From positions 1 to 40,218 of the forward strand of contig JAFZEQ010000073.1 of NCBI GenBank assembly GCA_017560605.1: a stretch of DNA of 40,218 nucleotides, written 5' to 3'. The translations under genes were made by a program, and so were the position numbers. Below, in pieces: positions 7,822-17,571 of the stretch. This DNA is from Paludibacteraceae bacterium. GTDB lineage: Bacteria; Bacteroidota; Bacteroidia; Bacteroidales; Paludibacteraceae. Position 1 is the stretch's first letter, and each line of letters starts with the position of its first letter. Below the pieces are notes generated by a model that did not search any database, was not told the origin of the DNA, and saw only the letters and a list, made by a program, of their open reading frames with translations.

Positions 7822-9891
7822 TTATACAATAAACACTTTCTTACCGTTGATGCTGATACTACTTTCGCCAGTTAGACTAATAACAACATCCACCACTTGA
7901 CCCATATAAACACGTTGGAATTGCAATGTGTCGTCTGTGCATTTCACTGGAATATATTCACCATACAACAATGCCATATGTTGACGACGAATCTTTGCTA
8001 ATTCTTGTACTTTTGCGCGGAATGCTGATTGCTCTTTATTCAAACCATCAAATTTCAACATATGACGGTTATCCGGATCGTTAGCACCTGCTTCACCATA
8101 CTCATCACCTTGATATACGCATGGTACACCTGGAATTGTAAAGTTTATCACTTCTAGCAACATAGCCATCTTATATGCATGTGCCTCTTTCGCTGCGTCT
8201 CCATTAGCTGTCACGCCAATCTCTCTTGTCCAACCTGCTGCTTTATCACTCTCATCCCAACTTACTGCTCCACCTGCTAGCGATATAAAACGACACTTGT
8301 CATGGTTACCAGATATATTACCCATAGTGTGGTGCGAACCATATGCGCCCAACGATTCCATGATCGTTTGATTCATACGCGTTAACGATTGTTTTGGCTT
8401 ACCTAATACATCAATAGCTGTATGATAAATATTAAAGTCAAATTGAGCATTCAACATACCTGTCTTTACATATGAACCTATCAATTCCGTGTCACCATAT
8501 GTCTCACCTATCATCCAAATATGGCGATCTGGAAAGCGTTGTTTCATCTTCTTACCCAATTCACGCCAATAGTTCAATGGAATATGCTTACATGCGTCAT
8601 GACGGAAACCGTCAAATTCGAAATTCTCTAACCAATACAATGCAGAGTCGGTCATCGGACCACATACCTCTTCACGCTCCAAATCCAATGTAGGGATATG
8701 TACATCAAACCATGTTGTCAAACGAGCCTCATCCCACAACTCAAAGTTACGACGACCGTCTGGTAAAATACTATCAGTATGCCATGTAGGATTTTGTTGT
8801 AGGGTAGGTGAGTTTATGTGCATATGATTTGCTACATAGTCCAACACCACATTCATTCCATTCGCATGAGCAGTTGATAACAAGCAACGCAACTCTTCTT
8901 CGGTACCAAAGCGTTTATCTACTACCGTGGCAAAAATTGGCCAATAGCCATGATAACCTGAAAACTTTGTATACTTCTTACTATTGTCGTACTTGTTTCC
9001 ATTGGGAAATGGATACATACCCCATGCATCCCATGGGTTTTGAGTAATAGGAGAAATCCAAATAGTAGTAATACCCAACTCTGCAAAGAAACCATCTTCG
9101 ATCTTTTTGGTAATACCAGCCAAGTCACCGCCTTGATAGTCTACTATATCTAACACCTCTGGACTATTCATCTTCCAGTCGTTCTTCTTGTTTCCATTCT
9201 CAAAACGGTCTATCATCAGCGAGTACAATATCTGTGCTTGATCATCAAAACGAGTCAAGTCTTCTACACTATTCACTACCTTACCATTCTCCAACGGAAT
9301 CAATAGATCATTCAACTGCTTGCCATCACCCATCGCATATACGCGAACGAAGGTACGACCCTTACTTTCACGCCATTCTGGCTCTATCTTGATCGTAGCT
9401 TCTGGCTCATATTGACCATACTCTATAAACTCATTAGCTTGTTGGTTTTGCCAAAAAACACGAAACTGTAGGTGCTCGTACTCATTTAGCACACCAATTG
9501 TAATGGTTGAGTCTGTAAACGATTTGGTTACCAAACCAACTTCATAACTAGATTTTGCAACAATAGGTATATCATATCTAATACCTGTTGCCATATCCTC
9601 TACACTCAACACCGATAAGGTCTGATCACCAATCAATGTCAAAATACCATCTTTTACATCTACCACTTGGTAGCTTGGCTCTGTGTAAAAATTGACACTA
9701 TCCCAATTGTTAATTTGTGGCAAGTAATCTGTCAAATAAATCTCTTGTCCATTGGTGCCGTTGTAACTGTATACTATAGGCATAATTGGGTTCAGAGTGT
9801 TCGCATTGCGCTCCACTGTTGTGCTTTTCGCTTTGGTACCGCAGGCTACTATACCTAGCGCTACTGCTAATAATAAAAAGATTTTTTTCAT
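7822..9891 (-). CDS. GH13 alpha-amylase/neopullulanase-like lipoprotein
   Basis: 689 residues from the ATG at 9891, chosen because MKKIFLLLAVALGIVAC is a lipoprotein signal with its lipobox cysteine; an upstream in-frame ATG at 9966 would bury that signal and run into the preceding gene. About 220 residues of beta-rich, probably carbohydrate-binding sequence precede the barrel. GH13 regions: DYVANHMH, GFRHDACKH (nucleophile about D432), MIGETYGD (acid E) and ISGNHDK (D), then GVPCVYQGDEYGE. As a lipoprotein it may act at the outer membrane on alpha-glucans, alongside the secreted GH13 enzyme encoded 22 nt downstream. No SusC/SusD pair is adjacent, so this is not a standard Sus locus. Confidence 0.92.
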   Translation of the reverse strand: MKKIFLLLAVALGIVACGTKAKSTTVERNANTLNPIMPIVYSYNGTNGQEIYLTDYLPQINNWDSVNFYTEPSYQVVDVKDGILTLIGDQTLSVLSVEDMATGIRYDIPIVAKSSYEVGLVTKSFTDSTITIGVLNEYEHLQFRVFWQNQQANEFIEYGQYEPEATIKIEPEWRESKGRTFVRVYAMGDGKQLNDLLIPLENGKVVNSVEDLTRFDDQAQILYSLMIDRFENGNKKNDWKMNSPEVLDIVDYQGGDLAGITKKIEDGFFAELGITTIWISPITQNPWDAWGMYPFPNGNKYDNSKKYTKFSGYHGYWPIFATVVDKRFGTEEELRCLLSTAHANGMNVVLDYVANHMHINSPTLQQNPTWHTDSILPDGRRNFELWDEARLTTWFDVHIPTLDLEREEVCGPMTDSALYWLENFEFDGFRHDACKHIPLNYWRELGKKMKQRFPDRHIWMIGETYGDTELIGSYVKTGMLNAQFDFNIYHTAIDVLGKPKQSLTRMNQTIMESLGAYGSHHTMGNISGNHDKCRFISLAGGAVSWDESDKAAGWTREIGVTANGDAAKEAHAYKMAMLLEVINFTIPGVPCVYQGDEYGEAGANDPDNRHMLKFDGLNKEQSAFRAKVQELAKIRRQHMALLYGEYIPVKCTDDTLQFQRVYMGQVVDVVISLTGESSISINGKKVFIV

Positions 9892-9914
9892 TGTTATATT
9901 TATTTTGTTTATAT

Positions 9915-11207
9915 TCAAAACAACGATAACTGTTTTTGGCCAAATATCTGATAACCAACTTGACAATTATAACATTGATGAGGTTGACAATAGTTCTGAA
10001 ACAAATGCAGCAATGCCTGTGTGTCTGCTGCTGATTCTACTTTCTGTCCCAACATTTTCCATTGCCTTATTATCGCGTTATCCTCAGCTGGTATCTTTTC
10101 CATCAATACCTTCACACTCTCTTCTACCTCCGTCTTCTGTTGCACCATTGCATAGGCATATTGGTATGGCAAAATTGTATTTATCAGTAGTATATCTATC
10201 GATTTACGACCCATCGAGGGTGGAGTACTCATACGATCGTAGGTCTCACTATTCTGTGGCTCAAATAGCTTAACCATACTATCTATATCTTTTGCTTGCA
10301 TCAAATTCGAGAACAAAAACTCCGATTGATGTATTAACCTTGCAAACTGTCGTATTCGCACCTCTGGTGCATTCTGCGGACGCATACGAGCTTTCTTCCA
10401 CATCGAGGCACTCATTGGGGTGAGCGAGAACTTTTGGCGCAAAAACTCATATTCCTTATACAATAACTCTTGCTCCTGATCTACTATATTTTCTTTATTC
10501 AACAAACCCGATTGTCCCAGTAATATAGCTGTAATCTGAAATAGATTATCCCTATGCTTCAACAAACAGGATAATGGGGTCTGTATCGCTAATGTTTCAA
10601 ATGCTATTCCGTTTGTGTGAAATCCAAAGTTGTGTGCCAAACTAATATAAAAGGCGTGCGTCCAACTGTTTTGTGTGATTTCTAGTAACTGCTTGATGGA
10701 TTTACGCTTGCACTCTAGACGCTTCAATAGCAGTGCCTTTTTCCATCCTTGGGTTAATAGAGTACTGTCAGACTCTAGCTGATGACTGCACTCTATATGA
10801 AACAACGGACTCTGCATCTTTCTGGCAAAACTCAACCATTGGCTTAGATAGTCTTGACCCTGTGGATACTGCAACTCACACTGAGGTATACGTTCTCCTC
10901 GACTATTTATAACTTCCTTATCAGCATTGCATACCACATGCAATATAGTGTTGTCATATGCTGAATCCGTATGATGTTTATGCTTATACCAATCCGATGA
11001 ATTGATATGTATCTCTATATTGCCCACCCAGTCTTGTGTACCTATGCGGATATGGGCATTACTAAAGTCTGGTCCCGAATGGGTATTATATTCTCCTGTA
11101 GAAACAATCTCTATTGCCTCTCCACTTGTTGTGCTCTGTTTATAACTTAACCACAGATGTTTTTGCCATATGTAATGCAGCAGTATCTCTGGCATCTTTC
11201 TGGACAA
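9915..11207 (-). CDS. DUF2851 family protein
   Basis: 430 residues, close to family length. The N-terminal region (LLHYIWQKHLWL, then GEYNTHSGPDFSNAHIRIG and VGNIEIHINSSDWYKHKHH) is the conserved DUF2851 signature; the conserved Asp, Glu and His residues look like a metal or nuclease-type site, but no activity is established that I know of. The C-terminus ends in QCYNCQVGYQIFGQKQLSLF. The start could be M1 (11207) or M5 (11195); both leave a short gap after cvpA. It lies 23 nt upstream of the GH13 lipoprotein gene. Confidence 0.88.
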   Translation of the reverse strand: MSRKMPEILLHYIWQKHLWLSYKQSTTSGEAIEIVSTGEYNTHSGPDFSNAHIRIGTQDWVGNIEIHINSSDWYKHKHHTDSAYDNTILHVVCNADKEVINSRGERIPQCELQYPQGQDYLSQWLSFARKMQSPLFHIECSHQLESDSTLLTQGWKKALLLKRLECKRKSIKQLLEITQNSWTHAFYISLAHNFGFHTNGIAFETLAIQTPLSCLLKHRDNLFQITAILLGQSGLLNKENIVDQEQELLYKEYEFLRQKFSLTPMSASMWKKARMRPQNAPEVRIRQFARLIHQSEFLFSNLMQAKDIDSMVKLFEPQNSETYDRMSTPPSMGRKSIDILLINTILPYQYAYAMVQQKTEVEESVKVLMEKIPAEDNAIIRQWKMLGQKVESAADTQALLHLFQNYCQPHQCYNCQVGYQIFGQKQLSLF

Positions 11208-11216
11208 TATAAAAAA

Positions 11217-11741
11217 TTATATAACAACCTCTTTCAGGCGTTCTAGCTGTTTTGCATCCACTTGCTTACTTACTTCCTCCCATATTTCTTCTGATAGCGG
11301 AGCTGCTTTCTTATAAACTACAGATGACTCTTTTAATTCCTCGGTCATAAAGTGGAATTGATCATCAAGACGATGCGTATACAATACCAATACAAAAATG
11401 ATAACTCCCCATTTTAGTACGCCAAACATACCACCCAATGCACGATTCATCCAACCTATAGCTGTCTTTTTTAATGTATTTGTCAGCAACTTTGCCAATG
11501 ATTGCAGTAACAATGCCACAACAACAAAAATGATAGCAGAGGCGACTACTACACATGTCGCTTCATCCCAACTAAATGCATATAGTAACCACGATGCAAA
11601 GCTTGGCCCACACCATCGGCTACATATATATCCCATCACTATTGCTGCAATAGATGCTACTTCTATCACAAGTCCCCTCATCAGTCCCCTAACGAGACCG
11701 ATGAGTAATGGGAACAATATGATAATGTCAAGCCAAGACAT
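11217..11741 (-). CDS. cvpA: CvpA family membrane protein
   Basis: 174 residues with four hydrophobic segments and the typical N-terminus MSWLDIIILFPLLIGLVRGL, the KLLTNTLKKTAIGWMNRALGG loop, and a cytoplasm-facing charged tail. Family knowledge: CvpA-like inner-membrane proteins are linked to colicin V production and to envelope or purine-starvation phenotypes in Proteobacteria; the role in Bacteroidota is not known. It is packed between the DUF5689 lipoprotein (1 nt gap) and the DUF2851 protein (9 nt), so all are probably cotranscribed. Confidence 0.85.
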   Translation of the reverse strand: MSWLDIIILFPLLIGLVRGLMRGLVIEVASIAAIVMGYICSRWCGPSFASWLLYAFSWDEATCVVVASAIIFVVVALLLQSLAKLLTNTLKKTAIGWMNRALGGMFGVLKWGVIIFVLVLYTHRLDDQFHFMTEELKESSVVYKKAAPLSEEIWEEVSKQVDAKQLERLKEVVI

Positions 11742-11742
11742 A

Positions 11743-12864
11743 TTACTTTTTATACTCTACTTTTGGCCATATTTTGCCAGCAGAATCATATAGTTTCAAA
11801 TCGTCCAAATCACGAATAGTTATTGACCAATCATCATATGCAGGATCGTATTTAGCATTGTCGTTGTAGAAACCTAAAATACCTTCTACATCTCCTACAT
11901 AGTTCTTGCAATTGTCTATACCATTTTGATCTGCACCTGGCAAATAGAAGTGAGCAAACTTAGCATACTCTGATGATGAAATACCAGTCTTATTACCTGC
12001 TGCATCCTCTATAATACGAGTTTGAGGATAACCAATATTGGTGGTAGTAGGTGCAAATACATTGGCATTGGTATCATCTTCTGGATCACCTGTTGTACAT
12101 TTAGCTGTACCACTTGTTGTAAAGTAGTAACCTGTGTAATGTACATCTTTGATGCGAACCAATTTACCATCCCAATTACGTGCCTCTTGTAGATTGAGGA
12201 TACTGGTAAAATCTTTGATGTTTAACTCATCGTAAACCAACTTATTCATATCTGGCAAACCAATGCAGTGGGTACGAGCCTTGAAGATTGCTGCAGGTAT
12301 ACGACCTGGAGCCCAACCAATCTTTTGCTCTGCATTGTTAGCATAGATATTGTTGTTGTATGATGGCATGCACAATTGTGGTTGATTTGCATAACGACCA
12401 ATTGCTAAACCATCTACACGAATCAAAATCTCTTGTCCGATTTGATATAGACCATTAGCTGAACCCAAATCTACTGACAAACGCAATGCTTGTTGTTTAC
12501 CATCCACAATCTGTTGAATACAAAGCGACTTGTAGAAGTTACCACCTTGATCATCTGTTGTGATACGACCACGAATGTAGATAGGGGTTTCTGACTTAGA
12601 GATTGTGTCGATAGAGAAGAGGTAGTTTATACCATCCTTTGTCGCACGTGTACGATATAGACTTGTATCACTCAGGTAATTACCTTTCTCTGTCATATAT
12701 GTATCCTTAAACTCTTGTAGAGTAAGAATAGTTCCCTCTGCGATCATCTCTTGTGCTTGCTCTTCTGTCATAAACACATCACCTTCTTCTACTGCAGGTG
12801 GCGTACATGCTACCATTAGCAAGGATGCTAGTACGCAGAGCAATGATAATTTTCTTAGTTTCAT
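11743..12864 (-). CDS. DUF5689 domain lipoprotein
   Basis: 373 residues. Signal peptide with lipobox LASLLMVAC, then an acidic linker. The DUF5689 region includes TILTLQEFKDTY, IYIRGRITTDDQGGNFYKSL, and LRLSVDLGSANGLYQIGQEI, an OB-fold-like layout with the characteristic GNFYKSLCIQ step. Such lipoproteins are commonly encoded next to a TonB-dependent receptor in Bacteroidales, as here (receptor stop 34 nt upstream). It is probably an outer-membrane lipoprotein working with that receptor; the ligand is unknown. Confidence 0.88.
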   Translation of the reverse strand: MKLRKLSLLCVLASLLMVACTPPAVEEGDVFMTEEQAQEMIAEGTILTLQEFKDTYMTEKGNYLSDTSLYRTRATKDGINYLFSIDTISKSETPIYIRGRITTDDQGGNFYKSLCIQQIVDGKQQALRLSVDLGSANGLYQIGQEILIRVDGLAIGRYANQPQLCMPSYNNNIYANNAEQKIGWAPGRIPAAIFKARTHCIGLPDMNKLVYDELNIKDFTSILNLQEARNWDGKLVRIKDVHYTGYYFTTSGTAKCTTGDPEDDTNANVFAPTTTNIGYPQTRIIEDAAGNKTGISSSEYAKFAHFYLPGADQNGIDNCKNYVGDVEGILGFYNDNAKYDPAYDDWSITIRDLDDLKLYDSAGKIWPKVEYKK

Positions 12865-12898
12865 ATGTTTATATGTTTTGTGTCCAATAAGTTAGACA

Positions 12899-15800
12899 TT
12901 AAAATTTGTATTGGAAGTTAAGATAGAAATTGGTACCCCATGCATAGTAGTATTTTGATGGGAATTTCCATGCGTTTGGACTGATAACAGAGTTCTTGCT
13001 ATCCTCTACACCTTGACGAGTTTGACGTGGCAAACGAGCTTGTTGATAACCACCTGTCTTGAAGTGGGTGTTGTTCAACAAGTTGTTAACTGTCAAGTTA
13101 ATTGAGATAGAACGACGATCCTTCAAGTAAATCAGTTTACCTACACTAACATCTACTAAGAAACGGTGGAGTGGGTTACTTGAGGTCAACATCTCTTGTT
13201 GTGACATCAGTGAATATGGATATTTCAAACTAGGTACTCCATTAGCATCGTAGATAACATTTCCACTAGCATCTTTCTCGATAGCATTGGTGTATGTATC
13301 GCCATACCAACCATTCACTGCACTACCATCTGCACGGGTACCGGTGAACAAACCTTTCATACGGCGAGCTGGTGCATAATCCAAATAACTCCAATCAAAA
13401 TAGTTAACGGTAATATCAGCAAACCACATATCTGGGTGGAAGAAACTGAGTTTCAAACTTGAATTCAATTGTGGACCAGTAGCTACGCGCAAACCTTTGA
13501 GTAGCACGCTATCACGCAACTCGTAGATAGGACCTTTCGCATTCTCTGCCAAGGCCATTCCGTTTTCGGCTGAAGTGATAGCCAAAGCGTTGCTTGTATA
13601 ACGATAGTCACCAATACTCAATGCACCAGTCAATGTGAAGTACAAACCAAGTTTCACAGCAGCTGCTGCCTCAACACCCGCGTGACGGCGATTGATACCA
13701 CTCAATGATTGGTTTACGAAGGTACGTGACTCATCGTCGTAGTAGCCGTTCAACTCTGTACCATTCCAGAATTGTGTGTAGAAAGCAGTTACACGACCAC
13801 GAACGATAGGATAGTTGAATGAGTATGTCAAGTCACCGCCTACAATTTTTTGGCTAGCGCTGAAATATTGTTCCAAAGCTGTTGTTCCGTATATTCCTGC
13901 GTAATAACGTGCGTAATCGTGACGATAGATATTCTCAACTGCGCGATCGTGCACGCGTGGAGAGATATAGGCATCTCGCGCAAGAGGAGCCTTAGTCTCT
14001 GCAATAGCATTCAATTTGATTTGGTTGCGGCCATCAACCTTGTAGTTGATACCTGCCTTGAATGCAGGATCTACAAAGTGGTGTGTATAACCAGCCATAC
14101 GCTCTGGTACTGCTTGACCGTTGAGTACTGCATCTGCGTTATCAGCTAAATAATACCATGCACTATTAGGATTAAGTTTTGCCAAATACCATGCACGACC
14201 ATTCAACATATCGGTTGTACGTTGCATAGATGAGTATGATGCTTGCAATGCGTAGTATAGATCTAATGCATTCCAACTCCATTCGTTTTGTGCCCATAGC
14301 TTAGCATTCATCATGTTGATGCGATAGTCATAGCCAAAACGACCATTCTCAACAACTGCAGCATTAGGATTACGCAAGTCATTTTGTTTAACATTCTCAA
14401 TATCAGCTTGTGTCAAACCAATATTAGTAGCCAACTCCTTGATATCGCGCTCTGCAAATGGATCAACGTCAATCCATTGCTTACCGCCCAAAAGGTCATC
14501 TACACTCTTGTAGTGAATACCTTGTGAAGCCTTTAACTCCAAACCTACGGTTGCAGTCAAGTGATCTACAGAAGTGTTGCGGTAGTTAGCATTAGCCACA
14601 GCCTCTTGGATGTCGTTGTGACGACGCTCTACCATATAACGTGCGCAACCATCAGGGTTGTTCACATTGTTGGCGTAGTTAGCAGCATAAAGCGCATCCC
14701 AATCAATTTGAGTCGCTTTGTCATCACGACTGGTCCATAGATCAGTCATTGCTTGGTATGTATCATCATTGATGGATGGACCTACATACTGACCATTGAT
14801 GGTACTACCATTACCCAATGGTTTGCCATTCATATCCGTGTAGATGAAGTTACCATTCTTATCAATTTGCGCATCCCACAATGATGATGGCAAGTTGCGG
14901 TAGTAATCTGGACGTGGGTCTGGTGCATTATAGAATGTCAATGCTGAGTTAGAGTAGAAAGAGTAGTGATAACCTGCTGCTACCTTCAATTGGTTCTCCT
15001 CATTGATCTTCCAATCAAAGCTTGCAATTGCAGTTGGGTCATATGAATGTACGATACGTGAGTTACGTACTTTGCCACCTTGGTAACCCCAATATGGGTT
15101 ATAGTTGTTGTATCCCCAAGATGTTTTATTATATTGGTTGGTCAAATCATATGTCTCTTGAGTCAATGCAGCAGATTGACCACGCATCGTTGGTGCACCA
15201 AATGTGATCAACGATAGACGCATATTATCGCCCCAACGCTTCTCTGCTGTCAAGAAGTAACCTACTGAACTATAGGTAATTCCCTCTCCAATACGACCTT
15301 TTATGTCAATGTATGGACTATAGCGCCATGCCAATTGTGCAGCAAAGGCCCAACCATTTTCCATTAGTCCGCTAGAGTAGGTAGCACGAGCAGCACCTTT
15401 GTAATTACGGTTGGTGGCTGCCAAACCTACTTTCCAACCTTGTGCATAGTTGGTAGCTGATTGCAAGTAGTTAGTTGCTTGTCCTACTGATCCGAACGAG
15501 AAGTTGTTAGCTTCAATGCCCTCTACTACTTCTTTGTAACGTGTAGCATCGTTCAAACCACCCATCGCAGAGAAGTTGAATTGTCCACGTTCAGCAGAAT
15601 TAAAGCTCAAACCTTGGATATAATTTTGCTCATAGGTTTGTTCATAACCACGATTGCGATATCGTGCGTTAGACCATGCGAATGATACGGTAGAGTTAAA
15701 TACGTCTTGACTCGCACTGGCAGATGATGATACAGATTGACTTTTACCCTCGTCATCGTTCAAATCCATCTCGTTTAAGTTCAACAGTACCTCTTCCTTC

Positions 15801-16117
15801 ACCTCGGCTAGCATATCCACTTGCAAACTAACATTACCCAGGTCGTTTACTTTGTCTTTCTCTAAAAGAACTAGTACGATGTCTGAGATATATCCATTAG
15901 CCTCTACGATAATTTCTTCATCGCCAGCTTCTAGATAGGTCAGAGAAAAGCGACCTTCATCATTGGTAGTGGTGTTGTAACCTTGATTGGCCAATGTGAT
16001 GGTGGCTCCTTCAATTGGTTGCTGATCTGTGTTAACCACGCGTCCCACTAGTCGGGTCTGAGCACTTGCCAAACCTGCTATAGTTAGGAGTACAGCAAAT
16101 AAAATAGTACGTTTCAT
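12899..16117 (-). CDS. TonB-dependent outer-membrane receptor
   Basis: 1072 residues. Signal peptide MKRTILFAVLLTIAGLASAQ; a carboxypeptidase-regulatory-like beta-sandwich (about 22-100, GRVVNTDQQPIEGATITLA); a divergent plug (about 135-235, with RYRNRGYEQTYEQNYIQG and FSAMGGLNDATRYKE); then a long beta-barrel ending in aromatic strands and a final Phe (NFYLNFQYKF). The family imports large ligands across the outer membrane with TonB energy. The Ser/Ala-rich linker (SQSVSSSASASQ) before the plug is unusual in its simplicity. The partner is probably the DUF5689 lipoprotein downstream. The ligand cannot be inferred. Confidence 0.9.
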   Translation of the reverse strand: MKRTILFAVLLTIAGLASAQTRLVGRVVNTDQQPIEGATITLANQGYNTTTNDEGRFSLTYLEAGDEEIIVEANGYISDIVLVLLEKDKVNDLGNVSLQVDMLAEVKEEVLLNLNEMDLNDDEGKSQSVSSSASASQDVFNSTVSFAWSNARYRNRGYEQTYEQNYIQGLSFNSAERGQFNFSAMGGLNDATRYKEVVEGIEANNFSFGSVGQATNYLQSATNYAQGWKVGLAATNRNYKGAARATYSSGLMENGWAFAAQLAWRYSPYIDIKGRIGEGITYSSVGYFLTAEKRWGDNMRLSLITFGAPTMRGQSAALTQETYDLTNQYNKTSWGYNNYNPYWGYQGGKVRNSRIVHSYDPTAIASFDWKINEENQLKVAAGYHYSFYSNSALTFYNAPDPRPDYYRNLPSSLWDAQIDKNGNFIYTDMNGKPLGNGSTINGQYVGPSINDDTYQAMTDLWTSRDDKATQIDWDALYAANYANNVNNPDGCARYMVERRHNDIQEAVANANYRNTSVDHLTATVGLELKASQGIHYKSVDDLLGGKQWIDVDPFAERDIKELATNIGLTQADIENVKQNDLRNPNAAVVENGRFGYDYRINMMNAKLWAQNEWSWNALDLYYALQASYSSMQRTTDMLNGRAWYLAKLNPNSAWYYLADNADAVLNGQAVPERMAGYTHHFVDPAFKAGINYKVDGRNQIKLNAIAETKAPLARDAYISPRVHDRAVENIYRHDYARYYAGIYGTTALEQYFSASQKIVGGDLTYSFNYPIVRGRVTAFYTQFWNGTELNGYYDDESRTFVNQSLSGINRRHAGVEAAAAVKLGLYFTLTGALSIGDYRYTSNALAITSAENGMALAENAKGPIYELRDSVLLKGLRVATGPQLNSSLKLSFFHPDMWFADITVNYFDWSYLDYAPARRMKGLFTGTRADGSAVNGWYGDTYTNAIEKDASGNVIYDANGVPSLKYPYSLMSQQEMLTSSNPLHRFLVDVSVGKLIYLKDRRSISINLTVNNLLNNTHFKTGGYQQARLPRQTRQGVEDSKNSVISPNAWKFPSKYYYAWGTNFYLNFQYKF

Positions 16118-16146
16118 ATTCTTAATTCTTATTGCTTAATTCAATA

Positions 16147-17544
16147 TTAAAATTCTGCTGTTTTAGGTGTGCGTGGGAATGGAATCACATCACGGATATT
16201 TTGCATACCTGTTACAAACAACATCAAGCGCTCAAAGCCTAATCCAAAACCGGCGTGAGGTGCAGCACCAAAGCGGCGAGTATCTTGATACCACCACATA
16301 TCTTTGGTAGGAATACCACGACGCTCAATCTCTGCATTGAGTTTCTCTAAGCTCTCCTCACGTACACTACCACCGATGATCTCACCTATTTGTGGGAACA
16401 ATACATCAGTGCCTTGTACGGTCTTGTCATCCTCATTTATCTTCATGTAGAAAGCCTTGATATCTTTTGGATAATCAGACATAATCACTGGCTTGCCAAA
16501 GTGCTCCTCTACCAAGTAGCGCTCGTGCTCTGATGCCAAATCCTCGCCCCAAGTGCATGGAAACTCGAATTTCTTACCATTCTTTATTGCCTCTTGCAAG
16601 ATTTCAATACCCTCAGTATAGGTCAAACGGATAAAATCTGTCTTAACTACTGACTCCAAACGAGCTATCAAACCTTTATCTACAAACTGATTCAAGAATT
16701 CTAAATCATCTTTGCAATGCTCCAATGCCCAACGAACGCAGTATTTGATGAAGTCTTCTTCCAAATCCATCAACTCTTTCTTTTGGATAAACGCTACCTC
16801 TGGCTCAATCATCCAGAACTCAGCCAAGTGGCGTGGAGTGTTACTATTCTCAGCACGGAAAGTAGGACCAAAAGTATATATCTTACCCAATGCCATTGCT
16901 GCTAACTCACCCTCCAATTGTCCAGATACGGTCAAACTAGTTTGCTTGCCAAAGAAGTCGTCTGAGTAATCTATCTTACCCTCCTCATCTTTTTTCAAGT
17001 TGTACAAGTTCTTGGTGGTTACTTGGAACATTTGTCCTGCACCCTCACAGTCAGAAGCGGTGATGATAGGTGTGTGGAAATAGAAGAATCCGTGCTCGTG
17101 GAAGTATTGGTGAATAGCCATTGCCATATTGTGACGAATACGGAACACTGCACCAAAGGTGTTGGTACGTGGACGCAAGTGCGCTATTGTGCGCAAGTAC
17201 TCCATACTTAAACCCTTCTTTTGCAATGGATATTGCTCTGGATCTGCTGTACCATATACCTCCAATTCTGTCAATTGAATCTCTACTGCTTGACCACTAC
17301 CTTGACTAGCTACCAAGTGACCAGTAGCTGAGATGCAAGAACCTGTTGTAACTGGCTTCAAGTTCTCTTCTGGGAAGGTAGCCAAATCTACTACAATCTG
17401 TATATTTTTGATAGTAGAACCATCGTTCAAGGCTATAAAACTAACATTCTTATTGCCACGACGGCTTCTTACCCATCCACGGACATTGATTAGTTGTCCT
17501 TCTCCTGCGCATTTAAGCGCATCAATAATTACTGTTCTTTCCAT
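16147..17544 (-). CDS. asnS: asparaginyl-tRNA synthetase
   Basis: 465 residues, normal length. N-terminal OB-fold anticodon-binding domain ([23 protein letters not shown] form), then the class II catalytic core with motif 2 ([21 protein letters not shown] region) and motif 3 [15 protein letters not shown], ending [12 protein letters not shown], which is diagnostic of AsnRS rather than AspRS. It charges tRNA-Asn in the cytoplasm. It lies between dnaB (27 nt) and the TonB receptor (29 nt) in the same direction. The downstream spacer contains an AT-rich tandem (TTCTTAATTCTTATTGCTTA). Confidence 0.97.
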   Translation of the reverse strand: MERTVIIDALKCAGEGQLINVRGWVRSRRGNKNVSFIALNDGSTIKNIQIVVDLATFPEENLKPVTTGSCISATGHLVASQGSGQAVEIQLTELEVYGTADPEQYPLQKKGLSMEYLRTIAHLRPRTNTFGAVFRIRHNMAMAIHQYFHEHGFFYFHTPIITASDCEGAGQMFQVTTKNLYNLKKDEEGKIDYSDDFFGKQTSLTVSGQLEGELAAMALGKIYTFGPTFRAENSNTPRHLAEFWMIEPEVAFIQKKELMDLEEDFIKYCVRWALEHCKDDLEFLNQFVDKGLIARLESVVKTDFIRLTYTEGIEILQEAIKNGKKFEFPCTWGEDLASEHERYLVEEHFGKPVIMSDYPKDIKAFYMKINEDDKTVQGTDVLFPQIGEIIGGSVREESLEKLNAEIERRGIPTKDMWWYQDTRRFGAAPHAGFGLGFERLMLFVTGMQNIRDVIPFPRTPKTAEF

Positions 17545-17571
17545 TATATATTATTCTGTTATTTATCTTCA

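Noticed and set aside
9892..9966. Longer start for the GH13 lipoprotein at 9966
   Set aside because: It would overlap the DUF2851 gene and bury a clear lipoprotein signal peptide that starts at 9891.
7822..17571. A Sus-type polysaccharide utilisation locus
   Set aside because: Two GH13 enzymes and a TonB receptor are in the same run, but the receptor is paired with a DUF5689 lipoprotein, no SusD is present, and cvpA and a DUF2851 gene lie between.
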